A DNA stretch of 64,000 nt from Annona cherimola (lineage: Eukaryota > Streptophyta > Magnoliopsida > Magnoliales > Annonaceae), in the NCBI GenBank assembly GCA_030490835.1, contig CM059972.1, positions 59,067,563-59,131,562 on the forward strand, in the 5' to 3' direction. This document shows, in pieces, positions 25,195 to 37,274 of the stretch. The notes beneath the pieces are model-generated. The model worked only from the letters and a program-made list of their open reading frames with translations, was not told the DNA's origin and made no database searches. The position numbers and the translations under genes are program-made. Position 1 is the stretch's first letter. Every line of letters begins with the position of its first letter.

Positions 25195-26052
25195 AAAAGC
25201 AACATGAGTCACATATTTAACAAATTAAACAGTTTACATTTCATGAAAAATCTTATTATAAGCACTAAAGAGAGTTCGCATTTGTACATAACTATGCTAC
25301 TTTTTCTTATTTCCAAACATTAATAGTTTTCCTATATGAAAAACATTAATAGTTTTTAAATTAAGGGAGTGTTTGTTAAAAGATAAAACTTTTTACTTAA
25401 AATTTTTCAATTTAAAGTTTTTTACTTTCTACAACAATCCTATTTTTAATTTTCACATCTTTGTATACAAACTATCATACTTTTCAATCATTTCAATACA
25501 ACTATCCATACAATTAACCTATCTATGTTAACTTTATTCTCTTTATTCCTCATTATTGCCCATATCGTATCACATCATTTTCTCTCATTTTAAAAACTTT
25601 CATACTAAAAACTTTTTATTAAAAGTTTTATCACTTCTCAAGCATACCCTAATTTGTGTTTATTCCATTGATATATTTTAATAATTTGTTAACATGGGCT
25701 AGTTTTATCCCAAAATGATTAGCAAAGTTAGAAAGTGGATTCCCATAGAAGCTCCTCAAGTGCCTAATCCTCCCCTATCTTGGACTAGAGACGAAGACAC
25801 GTAACAAAAGCCGGAAAGGAAAAATGACCTATCCTTTTATGACTAAATGAAGAAGGTGGAGGAATCTGTCTCAGTCTGGTTGGCCTAACCTTGAACATAT
25901 GCACGATATCAACCTTATGTAATAATACATTATCTTAGAACATTATTTCAATATATGGATTAAGATACTAAATTTTATGCACTTAAAACTCAAGAGCAAG
26001 ATTGATGCTATAGGATTCACATGGCATTTTTCAAAAAAAGAAAAAGACATAC
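25195..26052 (-). other. Upstream part of intron 1 of the ankyrin pseudogene
   Basis: From the donor TCTG|GTATGTC (GT at 26051-26052) to the E1 insertion. About 860 bases with no recognised exon; the T-rich stretch at 25370-25640 is low complexity. Confidence 0.65.
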
Positions 26053-26153
26053 CAGAAGTAATGCTGATAGCAGCTGCCTGAACCTCCCCACTATTGGCAA
26101 ACCCATCAATGGACAACATTTTCTTGACAGTTTCCTCCATGTCCTCTTTGACG
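26053..26153 (-). pseudogene. Ankyrin/PGG gene, exon 1 part d
   Basis: Frame KEDMEETVKKMLSIDGFANS ends at a donor with GTATGTC. It joins in frame to part c once the hAT element and one target copy are removed. The sequence fits the region after the second ankyrin block, before intron 1. Confidence 0.78.
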
Positions 26154-26429
26154 TAGGGGTGCAACTTGGTTTGTGTACCCGCGGGTCGACCCGATGGGTA
26201 CCCTATTTAGGGTCGGTTCGGTTCCAAAGAACCTACCCATAGGGTCGGTTTAGTTCCACGGGTTAAATTATCCATTCAAATTTGGGTAGGGTCGGTTCCG
26301 GTGCTGGGTACCCGGAACTGACCCGGATCACATTAATATAATATAATATATATATATATATACCTAACAAAAGCCCTAAAAATCTACCCTTCCCTCTGCT
26401 CTCCTCGTCTCTTGCCGTCCCACGATCGC

Positions 26430-26559
26430 GTCACCTCTCTTCTCTCTCTCTCTCTCTCTCCCTCCCTCCCTCGGTAGCGGCGTTGCTGATCCTCTCTCCC
26501 TCTCCCTCTCCCTCGGCGCATCGCTGCTCCTCTGTCTTTCTCCTCTCCCGTTGTCCCGC

Positions 26560-26605
<46 letters not shown>

Positions 26606-26850
26606 GGTGCCGGCGCTGCTCCTCTTCTCTCTCTCCCTCGACCCGCTGCTGGGCTGCCGGCTGCTCCTCTCTCTCCCTCCCTCCCTCCCTCCCTCCCTCC
26701 CTTGGCGCATCGCTGCTCCTCTGTCCCTCTCCTCTCCCGCCGTCCCGTGTCGCCTCTCCTCTCTTTCTCTCTCCCTCGGCGCCGGCTGCTCCTCTCTCTC
26801 TCTCCGAGTTCACTGCCCCTCTTTCTCTCTCTCTCACACTCTGTTCCCCC
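26430..26850. repeat. (CT)n-rich, GC-richer tract in the hAT element
   Basis: Long CTCTCTC and CCTCCCTCC runs, interrupted by repeated phrases of the type GGCGCATCGCTGCTCCTCTG at 26514 and 26704. The Ser/Leu/Pro and Arg/Glu frames on the two strands are products of the repeat, not proteins. It may be a 5' untranslated region of a lost transposase gene. Confidence 0.8.
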
Positions 26851-27261
26851 AAACGGCTAAACCCTTACAAGCAGCGGAAATTTGGCGATTTGCCAGAGAA
26901 GGAGATCTTCCAAACCCATTTGACGCCGTCTGTGCCCGTCAGTCCGTCACGCAGCAACTGCCCCTTGTCGCTCTGTCACCGGTCTCCTTAACTCCGTCGC
27001 CGGTCAGCCTTCATTGAATAGAAATTTTTGGTTTTTCCTATGTTGATTTGTTGTTCTTATAATAAAATGATGATAACATTTCAATCATGGAGTTTATGTT
27101 TGGATGTTTGATCTACATTGGTTTATCCCTCTCATTTTAATTCATTAGATTTGCAATTTTTTTTATGGCAATCAGATTTGAAATTTGATTTGAGTTGTAT
27201 TGGTTTTAATTACTACGAAGATGAACTTAGACATTCAGACCTAATTGTTATCATATTTTCA

Positions 27262-27785
27262 AAGTGGATTGCAACAAATCGCTTATAGGTTGTTTTTGAG
27301 AATATTCTCATGGAGATTTTTATGCAATGTCATGGAGATTTTCAAACTGGATTGCAACAGATTGATTATAGGTTGTTTTTGAGAATATTCTCATGGAGAT
27401 TTTTATGCAATGTCAGAGATTTTCAAACTGGATTGCAACAGATTGCTTATAGGTTGTTTTTGAGAATATTCTCATGGAGATTTTTATACAATGTCAGAGA
27501 TTTTCAAACTGGATTGCAACAGATTGCTTATAGGTTGTTTTGAGAATATTCTCATGGAGATTTTTATGCAATGTCATGGAGATTTTCAAACTGGAATGCA
27601 ACAGATTGCTTATAGGTTGTTTTTGAAAATATTCTCATGGAGATTTTTATGCAATGTCATGGAGATTTTCAAACTGGATTGCAACAAATTGCTTATAGGT
27701 TGTTTTTGAGAATATTCTCATGGAGATTTTTATGCAATGTCATGGAGATTTTCAAACTGGATTGCATTTGCAACAGATTGCCTAT
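27262..27785. repeat. About six tandem repeats of 80-85 bp in the hAT element
   Basis: The unit contains GGTTGTTTTTGAGAATATTC, TCATGGAGATTTTTATGCAA and CAAACTGGATTGCAACAGAT. Copies begin near 27287, 27371, 27452, 27532, 27613 and 27698. Some copies lack a short 'ATGG' piece, so period and frame vary. Confidence 0.92.
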
Positions 27786-27982
27786 AGATTTTTAGACCTA
27801 ATTCTTTAGGAACCGATTTAGAACCGAACTGGAACTGACCTGCTATTGAGAAAATTGGGTAGGGTAGGCTCCGGACCGACCCGGTTTAAAATAAGGTAGG
27901 GTAGAGTTTTTAAAAAATGGATAAGGGTAGGTTCCACTCTTATCCAGACCTACTCGACCCAAGTTGCACCCCTACTTTGACG

Positions 27983-28100
27983 ACAACAAGAAATGATGAC
28001 TTTGGCATTGTTAACAACAAATGGCAGCCTGGGATCTGCTTGCAGCATCTTAATCGCAATGTCCTCCTGTCGATTTCTTAGGGCTTCATGTAATGCAATA
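27983..28100 (-). pseudogene. Ankyrin/PGG gene, exon 1 part c
   Basis: Reads ALHEALRNRQEDIAIKMLQA then DPRLPFVVNNAK: an ankyrin repeat with the NNAK/E turn. A small indel near 28000 shifts the frame before SSFLVVVK, which leads into part d. The upstream side joins part b in frame (NNKGDI|ALHEAL) once S2 and one CAATA copy are removed. Confidence 0.8.
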
Positions 28101-31100
28101 TGTGGAATCCCAAATTTTATGATTATGTATGAAATCCTAAGATCATGAACCCTACGTAATGTATTGACTTTTATATGAAATAAATATATGATTTTCGTAA
28201 TATATGGAATTGAAGGATCGAATAATTACTTATGAAATATAATTTCAAAAGAATAGTAAATGTGAATACTGAAACGTGAATAGTAACTATGTGGTTAAAA
28301 GAATGTGATAAGTTAATCACTTTGGATTAACTTAATCATGAAAAGACCAAATTACAATTTTACAAAAGTGAGATTAAATTGTAAATTTAGAAAAGATAAT
28401 TGATTGGTAATTTTGACAAGAATGGAGACAAAAAGGGGACTTAATGAGAATTTTCAAAGGTTACATTTGAGATTTATAAGAAAATAGAGGGTAATTTATG
28501 ATTTCATAAATATTAGATATGAAAATGAATTTTTTCAAATTTTTCGGAAAGGAATTTCAAAATTTTGAAATTAAAACTGTTTAAATTTACGGACCTTATG
28601 GAAAAATAAAAATAAATAGAAAATTTTTGGCGAATTAGGGTCCTAACTAAGGGCTTATATTCGTCCATACTATTTTCATTATATCTAAGCATGCATAACT
28701 TAGAATCATATAAAAATTTCATAAAAAGTACTAAATTATATGCTCTTTAATCTAGACGGATCAGATTATGAAAAATAGTTGACTAAATTACCTAACTTGA
28801 GTGCAACAGAAAAGAAAACGTGCCCAAAAGTAATTCATGCACAACATGCACGTACACGTTGATATTTTAATTTTTTTTATATAATTATTTAGTTAATTAA
28901 TATCTTGATGTATATAAGATTGTTTGAGATGAAACTTTTGGAGCAAGCCTATTTTAATATACCCTACATAATGAATGGATTAAATTTTGAAAAATATGTC
29001 TACAAATTTTTAAAATAAAATTTTATTCCAAAATATGATTTTAATTAAGTTAAAATATGTACTTTGCTCCAATTGAGGTGAAATTTTATGGATAAGCCTA
29101 TTTTAATATGCCCAATTTAGTGAAGAAATGAAATTTTGGAAAACATATTTTCAAAATTTTAAAATGAGATTTTTTATCCAAATATGAATTAGTTAATTAA
29201 AATAAAACAGAAATTTTTTTCAAAATTCCGAAAGGCACATTTTGTAAGAAATTGTATATATATTAATAAGAAAATTTTTCATAATATATAAGTGTGTATG
29301 TAGGCAGTTATGAATTAATTTATTAATGCAGATAAAAAAAAAAAAGGAAAACGAAAATGAAAAGAAGCCGTGGACGGTGCATGGACAGCTGCATATATGC
29401 TGGATTTCTGAAATTGCAACAGGTGGATTTTGTTAAACGGTGACCATGGGTTAAATTAAATTTCAACCATGGTGAACCGTTAATGGAGGATATAAAAGGA
29501 GCTGCCGGACATTGGTTCTGGACAGGCAGATCAATATATGCTGCTGAAAAAAAAATTTAAAAGGGCAGGTGAGAGATGAGCTATTGCTGAAGGGCGGAGA
29601 TTCAAGAGCAGATATATTCTGCTAAAGGGCGTTGAAAATATTAATTAAACTGCTTGACGTGAAATACAATAGAGGCGAAGGACGTTCAATTGGCAGCAGC
29701 ATTTTTATTTTCCTTCCAGCAAAACTGAAAGACACTCCAAGTCAGGTTCTATTTAATTCCTTTCTTTCATTTTAATTGAATTTTTATTGTTGGAATGGAT
29801 TACCGTCCCCAACAGATTTATGCATGTACAAAATTAATAGCTGGATTTTCATGGATTTATGAAAATCCAGCAGCTATATTATATATATATATATAAAATT
29901 GCTAACAGTTGTATTTTATTTAAGTTATTTAACGGATGAATACGTGATGTTAGAAACCAAAATATGAATGAGATGGTAAATGAAGGATTTTAGAAATGAA
30001 AATTTTTTTACAAGCTTATTATATTATCATTAAGGAAAGAAAAAAGTTTTAGCTTAAAATATTAAGTTGATTGAAAATTAAAAATACGAGAAGATTAACT
30101 TAAACAGGGTAAAACGGGTGACAGGATCATCTGTAGTAAATGATTTTCTATAATTTTTTTAGATGGGATTTTTATCTGAAATTTTTATATGATGTACAAG
30201 ATATTATTATTATAAAAATAAAAAAATTAAATATGATTTTTGGATGACATAAGTATGGTTTAAAAATAACGTGATCAGGGATGTTCCTAATTTTATAACA
30301 CTGTCCAGCACAGTGAAAATGTAAAAATAAATATATAATGTTAATATTTCTTGTTGAAATTTTTATTAGTGTTAATTCATGTAGTTATTGATGTATGAAA
30401 GAAATTTCAGAGTTAAATACCTTTATTTGATTATAAATCAAGATTTAGAGAAATCAGTACACCTGATTTTGAGCAAATGTGGACAGTTTGAGAAATAATC
30501 AAAAATAAATATGAAAACTAAGTGAAAGTGATCCAAATTAATATATATGTTAGGAAAGAGTGTAATAAAGGATTATAGAGAGCAAATTAATGCTATTATA
30601 TGTATATGGAATTAATAGATAAATAAGAAAATGGAACATAGTGAAAAGAGAATGGCTGTTTTGGAATTTAATAATTAGTTTCAAAACTTTTAAATGAGAA
30701 TTATGATTATGTTGATCATGGTATGTTATGGAATATATTATAGGAATTAAAAGAATTTTCTTAAGTCAAATTTATGCTTAAAACATGAATTATGGAACCT
30801 TATACACATATGTGTATAAGTGGCTAAAATGATTTATTTAGCCCAGATAATCATGATTAATTCAAAATGCATGAATTATCTCATGATGTACCAAACAAGA
30901 GTTATGTCATGATATTTTTTTATTTTTTAAAAAAATATATACCAAATTTTGAAACCCATGAACAGTGCCAAACACGCTGTGAACAATAACCCACGTGAAC
31001 AGTAATTAGGAACAGTGATCATGAATAGTAAACAGATTTGGGCAGAAATAAGATTGATATTTATAAGGATGTATGAATGAAATTTTTAAAGATTTTTGGG

Positions 31101-33100
31101 ATAAAAATCCATATGTGAAAATAGAGATCAAATTAACCTCTATGGGAGTTATGAAGGAAAATAAAGTGATTATGATATATGCATGGGTTAGAAACCCTAA
31201 GATGAATTCAAATTTACTAATAGAAATGTGCAAGCATGGAATATTATGTCTATATGAGAAAAATGGTTCTTTTCATTTGTATAGGAAAAGAAATGAGTAC
31301 AAGTGAAAGATATAAGTTGACTGCGCAGGTAAGCAAGCAACTCTTTGAAAATATAATTTTATACGACTTTACTTTGCAATCTTAAATTGTTTTAGAAATT
31401 GCTTCGTTAGAAGCAAATCCTTTTAATCTTGAAAAATATTGAAATGAAAATGCTGAAAAGGTTGTGTTGAAGGAAAATGAGATTTTAAAATGAGATTTGA
31501 AAATAAATATTTTAGAATAGTTTTATTACAAGGTTTTGAAGTATTTTAATGATATGTTTCAAAGGTTCTCTAGATATTGGATTATTTTGGAATTTCCAAA
31601 ATCTATTGTTCGAGAAGGATTTAAGGAAGGCCAACATGATAAATTAATTTAAAAAACGATTTGAGTACTGTTCAAAGGATTATACAAGTTTATCACATAT
31701 AGAAATGAAGACAAAAGTATATGATATTAGATGAAAGCTTGAACTTGTATGTCTTTTGATCATAAAAACCCATAAATGGGAAAAGCATTTGTAAGAAAAA
31801 TATTTTGGTTTCAAATATTTTTAAAGACGTTTTATAGTTCAAAAATTATTTACAAAACAGTTAGAAAATATTGTTATTTAAAATATTTTCCTTGAATATT
31901 TCAAATGATTTATGAAATATAAATATTTTAAGGTTGGCCATCCTTACAAAACGATTTTAGTATATAACTCGTTAACATGGGTTAAGCCCAATTTTCAAGA
32001 TTTGAAAGAAATATAGGCTGAGGTTTGTAGTATTTTATAAAAGCATAATAGCATCAAGTTTTTAGAAAAGGAACACAGACTGTGGTCTGTGGTTTTTATA
32101 AAATCATGCTAGCACGTAAATGTGAAGGAAACGTGTGCACAAGGATTATGTACTAGGTCTACTGTAAAGGATACGCAAGCCGGACGCGGTTGCAAATTGG
32201 GCCCCCTTTGCATAGGCCGAGTCGCTTGAATAAGGCTAAATGCCGGCGGCGCCCTCCCTGAAATGGGAGATGAACACGGATAGTCGCTTGGCTCGTGGGC
32301 TATCACCTGGAAGGATTTCTCTCATAAGGAAGGATGATCACTTGATAAGTGTCACCTACCAGATGGACAGAGACGTATTGCATGTTGCATATGCTTAAAA
32401 AGGGTTTTATGAAAAGTATTTTAGGACATGACATTGTCCTATGAGAAAAGGAGCTTCGATGAAAAATATTTTAGAACATAAATATTTTTTTATATGTCAA
32501 GTTTTACAAGCATATGTTTGCCATGAATTGGGATTATGAAATGTTCATGAAAGGTATTTATGAAAAGGTTTCCTCCAATTGCTAGTCGAACACTTGTTAA
32601 GCGTCTACTACTGAAAGGTGAGAAATGCATTTAAAATGAAAAATGTTTGCTTATTGAGTTTCGACTCATGTTTTGTTTTCCCCAACCATAGATAGGTACC
32701 GCACAGGCCATGCAGGAAAGGAAAAGAGTATGAAGAAAACTTTTCAACAAACTGGTCTGTATATGGTATGAATGATTATATATGTATGAAATGTTTAGAT
32801 TGAAAGAACTTGTGATGTAGATAAGTCAGTTATTGTGATATAAACAATATATGTGAAATTAATGTCAAGAATATGTTCAGATATGATGATATGATGTTAT
32901 TATGAGTATCATGCGTAAAGTTGATGACAAGTGTTTGTTATGTGATGAAAAACAAAAAAAAGAAATGAAAAAAAAAATTGGACGAGATCCAATTTAAAAA
33001 TCCCGCCGTGTGATCAGGGCAACAATCCTGAGTCACGTTTACCAATCAATAAAGATCCCGGAGTAAGGCTTCTAGGCACCCGGGTCGGGGCGCAACAATA
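28096..33100 (+). mobile_element. S2: solo LTR of the N1/E3 family (28101-33095)
   Basis: Begins TGTGGAATCCCA and ends in the family block TTTACCAATCAATAAAGATC ... GGGTCGGGGCGCAA. The flanks CAATA (28096-28100 and 33096-33100) are a perfect 5-bp duplication, provided the LTR end has lost its last CA. Homology to N1 is clear at 30120-30330 (GACAGGATCATCTGTA, CTGTCCAGCACAG) and near 32160-32300. No PBS, gag or pol follows, so this is a solo LTR of about 5 kb left by LTR recombination. Confidence 0.85.
29491..29500 (+). promoter_or_regulatory. Putative TATA box of the S2 LTR
   Basis: TATAAAAGGA about 1.4 kb inside the LTR. The related E3 LTR has TATAAAAA at a similar place (58383). This would mark the U3/R boundary region. 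Confidence 0.5.
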
Positions 33101-33399
33101 TCTCCCTTATTGTTCTGCATTTTTAGCAGCCCAAGAAATGATCCTCCCTTCTCTACATAATCCAGGAGGATTTGCACGACCTCAGGGCTATTGGTCCTTG
33201 CAGCGCAGTGCAGTGCAGAGCAGTGTCACCATTGAAGTTTTTCACGTTGAGGAGTTCACCGCAAAGTTTCAAGATTTGCTTGGTGAAGTCACTTGTCCAA
33301 ACTTTATGGCAATGTGCAGAGCTGTGTTGTGTCTTGCTAGGGAGCTTTAGAGAGGAGAAGTTGCGCATTGGTCTCAGCTACTTGTTGCAGAAGTAGTAG
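33101..33399 (-). pseudogene. Ankyrin/PGG gene, exon 1 part b
   Basis: Ankyrin hallmarks are readable across several frames: LLQQVAETNAQLLLSK, DTALHIAIKFGQVT, LLNVKNFNGDTALH, AARTNSPEVVQILLDYVEKG, then LLKMQNNKGDI. Lesions: TAG at 33337-33339, a 5-bp duplication at about 33321-33333, a shift near 33290, and a 5-bp duplication GCAGT at 33205-33218. Each shift is needed to follow the ankyrin pattern, so the piece is clearly non-functional. Confidence 0.82.
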
Positions 33400-34189
33400 T
33401 GTAAAATGTTGAAAAAAATAATAATAATTTAAGTTGACTGTTCAAAATTCACGTAGGGCATCCTACGTGACAAGGATAGACTTTTTGACCAACTAAGCCA
33501 GATAAGTAATAATGGGCCTTGCCCAATTATTATTTAAATATACCGCGGGTTATATTTATATTTTCATTTTTGAATATTATTTCAGCAACCCGTGTAGCTA
33601 GGTTGGCATACAGGTGGTCCAAGTGGTCTTAGAGATCTAGGGTTCGAGTAGGGGATTCTGCAGAAAAAATTAATTTTTACGCTTTTGCCTCCCTAGGCAT
33701 GTGGGCCCCACAGGATAAGATAGAATGAGAAAAGATTGAAATTTAAGTTTAAAAGAGTTTTATCCTTTATTCCCTATATTAGCTACGGTAGCTTTTATAA
33801 AAAGGTATGAAGAGTTGGTGGATGAAGGCATCCATAAGAAAGGTTTGCGGAAGGAGGAAAAGCTATGTAAGGCAAGTAGTATCTTATTTGAAGTGTAGAA
33901 TGGTTTCTATAATTAATTATTATTGTTGTAATTATTTTTGAGCAATTAATTTGATTATTTCAATTAATTGTATATGATATTTATAATACATATTTGATTT
34001 TAGGCTATAGATTTTATATATTTGGTATAATTCAATTTTATATTCTTATAGATTTTCAAGGATATAAAATTATGTGCACAAATTATACCTTAGACTATGC
34101 CTAAAATACATATTTTATATTGTTATGTTTTATTATGCTGAGAGGAGAAGTTGCACATTGATCTTAACTACTTATTACAGAAGTAGTAT
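33347..34189. repeat. Partial tandem duplication of host flank plus E4 LTR
   Basis: 33347-33399 (ankyrin exon flank) is followed at 33400 by TGTAAAATGTTG, the E4 LTR start, which runs to about 34137. Then a second copy of the host flank (34138-34189) leads into the full 5' LTR at 34190. The unit is about 790 bp. Because the duplicated unit contains host sequence, it arose by local duplication after E4 inserted, not by a second insertion. Confidence 0.88.
33592..33660 (+). other. tRNA-like segment in the E4 LTR, copy 1
   Basis: Has TAGCTAGGTTGGCATAC (A-box-like) and, about 33 bases later, GGGTTCGAGTA (B-box-like), the spacing of a tRNA gene. See the copies at 34381 and 42412. Confidence 0.55.
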
Positions 34190-35923
34190 TGTAAAATGTC
34201 GAAAATAATAATAATAATTTAAGTTGACTGGTCAAAATTCACGTAGGGCATCCTACGTGGCAAGGGTAGACTTTTTGACCAACTGGGTTGGATAAGTAAT
34301 AATGGGCCTTGCCCAATTATTATTTAAATATACCGCGGGTTATATTTATATTTTCATTTTTGAATGTTATTTCAGCAACCCATGTAGCTCGGTTGGCATA
34401 CAGGTGGTTCAAGTGGTCTTAGAGGTCTAAGGTTTGAGTCAGGGGTTCTGCAGAAAAAAAATTAATTTTTGCGTTTTTGCCTCCCCAGGTATGTGGGCCC
34501 CATGGGATAAGATAGAATGAGATAAGATTGAAATTTAGATTTAAAAGAGTTTTATCTTTTATTCCCTATATTAGCTAACTTTTATAAAAGAGTTTGGGAA
34601 ATTGGTGGATGGAGGCATCCGTAAGAAAGGTTTGGGGAAACTAGAATTGCGGAAGGAGGGAAAGCTACGTAAGACAAGTAGTATCTTATTTGAAGTGTAG
34701 AATGGTTTTTATAATTAATTATTATTATTGTAATTATTTTTGAGCAATTAATTGGATTATTTCAATTAATTATATATGATATTTATAATACATATTTGAC
34801 GTTAGGCTATAGATTTTTTATATTTGGTATAATTCAATTTTATATTCTTATAGATTTTCAAGGATATAAAATTGTGTGGAAAAATTATACCTTAGACTAT
34901 GCCTAAAATACATATTTTATATTATTACGTTTTATTATGCATTTTTTATAAATGCATTGATGTAAATTAATATGAAATCAAATATATATATGGACATTAG
35001 AATTATATTAATGATGTGGGTTAATTACAGTATATATATAGTGATAATATAATATGTGCAAATTAGATTATATATAAATCATGTCCAGTGAGTGAACTTC
35101 CACCAAGAAAAGAAGTTCGTCCAGCGTGGTTCGTCAAGCATGTATGTTTGGACGGAAGAAATTCCGTCAAGAGCGAGGAATTGCGTTCGAAGCATGAGAA
35201 TCTTCCTTTTTGCAATGAAAATTTTTCGTTGCTTTTGACATTTTAATGCATTTAATAATTTTGATGCTTCTAATGTATAGGTATTTTTGGAAATTGACAT
35301 GTAACTCATTACAGCAATTAAGGCTAAGTAAGAGAGGCCTTGGTGGGGGTCACCTGCAGTGAAGACTATGATGATGTGGCTTAATACAGGCTGTTCATTC
35401 CATTTTGTTATGATTTATTCAATGAACTCCGATTTGAATGATCAAATAGTCCATTTTTATGTTTTTGATGCTTCTAGACTCAACGGAAGGGTTTGATTTT
35501 TCATTTGAGGCCTAAGTTTTAATATATTAAATTAAATAATTATTTTATCATTTAATTAAGTTTTATTTTGGCCATTATCCATTTTTAAATAATTTTCTAC
35601 TTGCTAGTCATGTTGAGACTAATTCATTATTTTTACAGGTGTACCAAATCAAGTGGGACACTAGCATTTTGGATTTACATGAAGATTTTCAAGAATAATT
35701 ATTTCTATTTATTTATTTCAAAGGTATGTATTAAAAATGATAGACTTGTAAAATTTCTTTTTCTTTGTGCCTTGATGTAATAATAGGAACATGACTAGTG
35801 GAAGTGGAATTTTGAAATTTTTATGAAATTATAATAATTAATTTCACCATAAATGTGTGATTGATCTTGGAAAATTGCATTAAATACACAGTCAGGATCA
35901 CTTTTTTGGACTAGTATATTATA
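34190..35923 (+). repeat. E4 5' LTR (1734 bp)
   Basis: Starts TGTAAAATGTCG and ends AGTATATTATA (the 3' LTR has ...GTTACA, so the terminal CA has become TA). Contains the tRNA-like segment at 34381-34450. Confidence 0.92.
34381..34450 (+). other. tRNA-like segment in the E4 LTR, copy 2
   Basis: TAGCTCGGTTGGCATAC then GGTTTGAGTCAGG: the B box has a C-to-T change relative to the other copies. Confidence 0.55.
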
Positions 35924-35925
35924 AA

Positions 35926-35939
35926 TGGTATCAGAGCGG
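35926..35939 (+). other. E4 primer-binding site (initiator tRNA-Met)
   Basis: TGGTATCAGAGCGG two bases after the LTR: a perfect match to the 12-base core complementary to the 3' end of initiator tRNA-Met. Confidence 0.95.
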
Positions 35940-36052
35940 TCACACATATAAAATATGGCTTATTAATTATTATATGAATTGTTTTTCAAAAAAAATTGAA
36001 ATGGATTTGCAAATCTAACCCTATGTTTTTCTTTTTGAGTCCAAAAATGTTC

Positions 36053-37181
36053 AGTTCGAGTGCATCGGTATACCCTAATCCTAAAACCTAAGGAAAGACT
36101 CTCCTTACTACCCATGAAAGGTTAAGTGCCTTGGAAAAACAGGTTTTAACATGAAGAAAGGAATCCTATCTATAGTACCAAGCCCTAAATAAAAAGCTAG
36201 ATAGTATCCTAGAGGTTGTGGATGCTGCTACCCCACCTACACTTGTTAAGCCTCGGGTTAGAAATCTAAGTAGGGAGAAGGGCAAAAAACCAGTAACTTA
36301 AGTAATGACTGACCCAAAAATTGATCTAGATAATGAAACCCTGGCTGATAAAGGTAAAAGGCTACGTACCTAGAAACCCATAGAGGATGAGAAGCCTAAA
36401 AAAAACTAAAATTCAGGCTGTACCTACACCTAAGAAGGTTATACCCATACCTTGGATGACTGGAACCCTAAAATAGGATGGTCCTTTAACATTAAGAAAA
36501 CTCTCTATACGGACTAAGATTGTTGTTTCAAAGCCTAAGATATCACCTATTAACGTACCCAAAGCCATGAATGAATTCAAAACTGCTAATATACCCAGAG
36601 TCGTGGATGAGTTCAAAGCTGCTAATGTACCCAAAGCTAAGGATGTGCCCAAAGCTATGGATGAGTTTGAAGCTGCTAATGTACCCAAGGTTGTGGATGT
36701 GCCCAAGACAGTGGATGTACCCAAGGTTGTGAATGTTCTCAAAGTAGTGGATAAACCTAAGGCTGCTGATATACCTAAGGCCATTGGTGAGTCCTTTATT
36801 ATACCCAAGCCAAAGGTAACAATTGAACCTAGTCCAGAGCCACAGAAGGAAGTTTTTCCTGTTCAAGGACCCAGCCTAGATCTTGTCTATACTAAGGTAG
36901 AGACTCGAGAAGTACCTTCTCAGGTTACTCATAATCTACCCTCTATGCGATTACAGGGTCGAGATGTACAGACTAGAGTCGAGTCTAAGGAAGCCAACGC
37001 CAGGAAGGAACCAAGGACTTTTTTATAACCAACGACCCGTTGTAATTGAGTCAGTGTGTTATTTTTGTGGTACCAATGGACATACAGCTAAGGTATGTCC
37101 ATATGATAGCCGAGTTTATTTTCTATATCATTCCTCTGATCACCTTAAGAAAAATTATCATTTTAGCAAATATGCAAATTA
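36053..37181 (+). pseudogene. E4 extra pre-gag region with VPK repeats and a zinc knuckle
   Basis: Between PBS and gag lies about 1.1 kb with a separate, broken coding frame. 36567-36800 encodes a degenerate tandem repeat of the (N/D)VPKA(V)(V/M)DEFKA type. A last piece (36964-37182) carries CYFCGTNGHTAKVC, a CCHC zinc knuckle (C-X2-C-X4-H-X4-C). This is not part of the normal gag that starts at 37275. It could be an additional ORF, a captured sequence or the tail of another element's gag. I do not recognise the VPK repeat protein. Confidence 0.6.
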
Positions 37182-37274
37182 GGTTGTAATATATTTTTAT
37201 ATATAATAAAAATTATGATTATTCCTGTTTGCTTAAGAATATTTATTGAGGTCATATTTCTCTTTTATGCTAAA

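Larger units (their letters stand above)
26146..27982. mobile_element. hAT-superfamily non-autonomous element (26154-27974)
   Basis: A perfect 8-bp target duplication, CTTTGACG, lies at 26146-26153 and 27975-27982. Terminal inverted repeats start TAGGGGTGCAACTTGG on both ends (16 matching bases). Subterminal GGGTAGGGT/GGTCGGTTC motifs recur at both sides. An 8-bp duplication and TAGGGGTG ends are the hAT signature. No transposase is present; the interior is a CT-rich region, a short unassigned segment (26850-27015) and a tandem array. Inserted in exon 1 of the ankyrin gene. Confidence 0.92.

Noticed and set aside
26376..27017. Overlapping long frames on both strands in the CT-rich region (Arg/Glu-rich and Ser/Leu/Pro-rich)
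   Set aside because: They are translations of a (CT)n-type repeat inside the hAT element and have no domain or coding bias.
27262..27785. CRISPR-like spacing of repeats
   Set aside because: The units are head-to-tail with no unique spacers, in a eukaryotic transposon; this is a tandem array.
33400..34137. A second, independent E4-type LTR insertion
   Set aside because: The copy is flanked by duplicated host sequence and lacks its right end, so a local duplication explains it better.
36413..36866. Minus-strand frames with regular LGTS/LGYI-type repeats opposite the VPK repeats
   Set aside because: Antisense shadows of the plus-strand repeat; they only mirror its periodicity.
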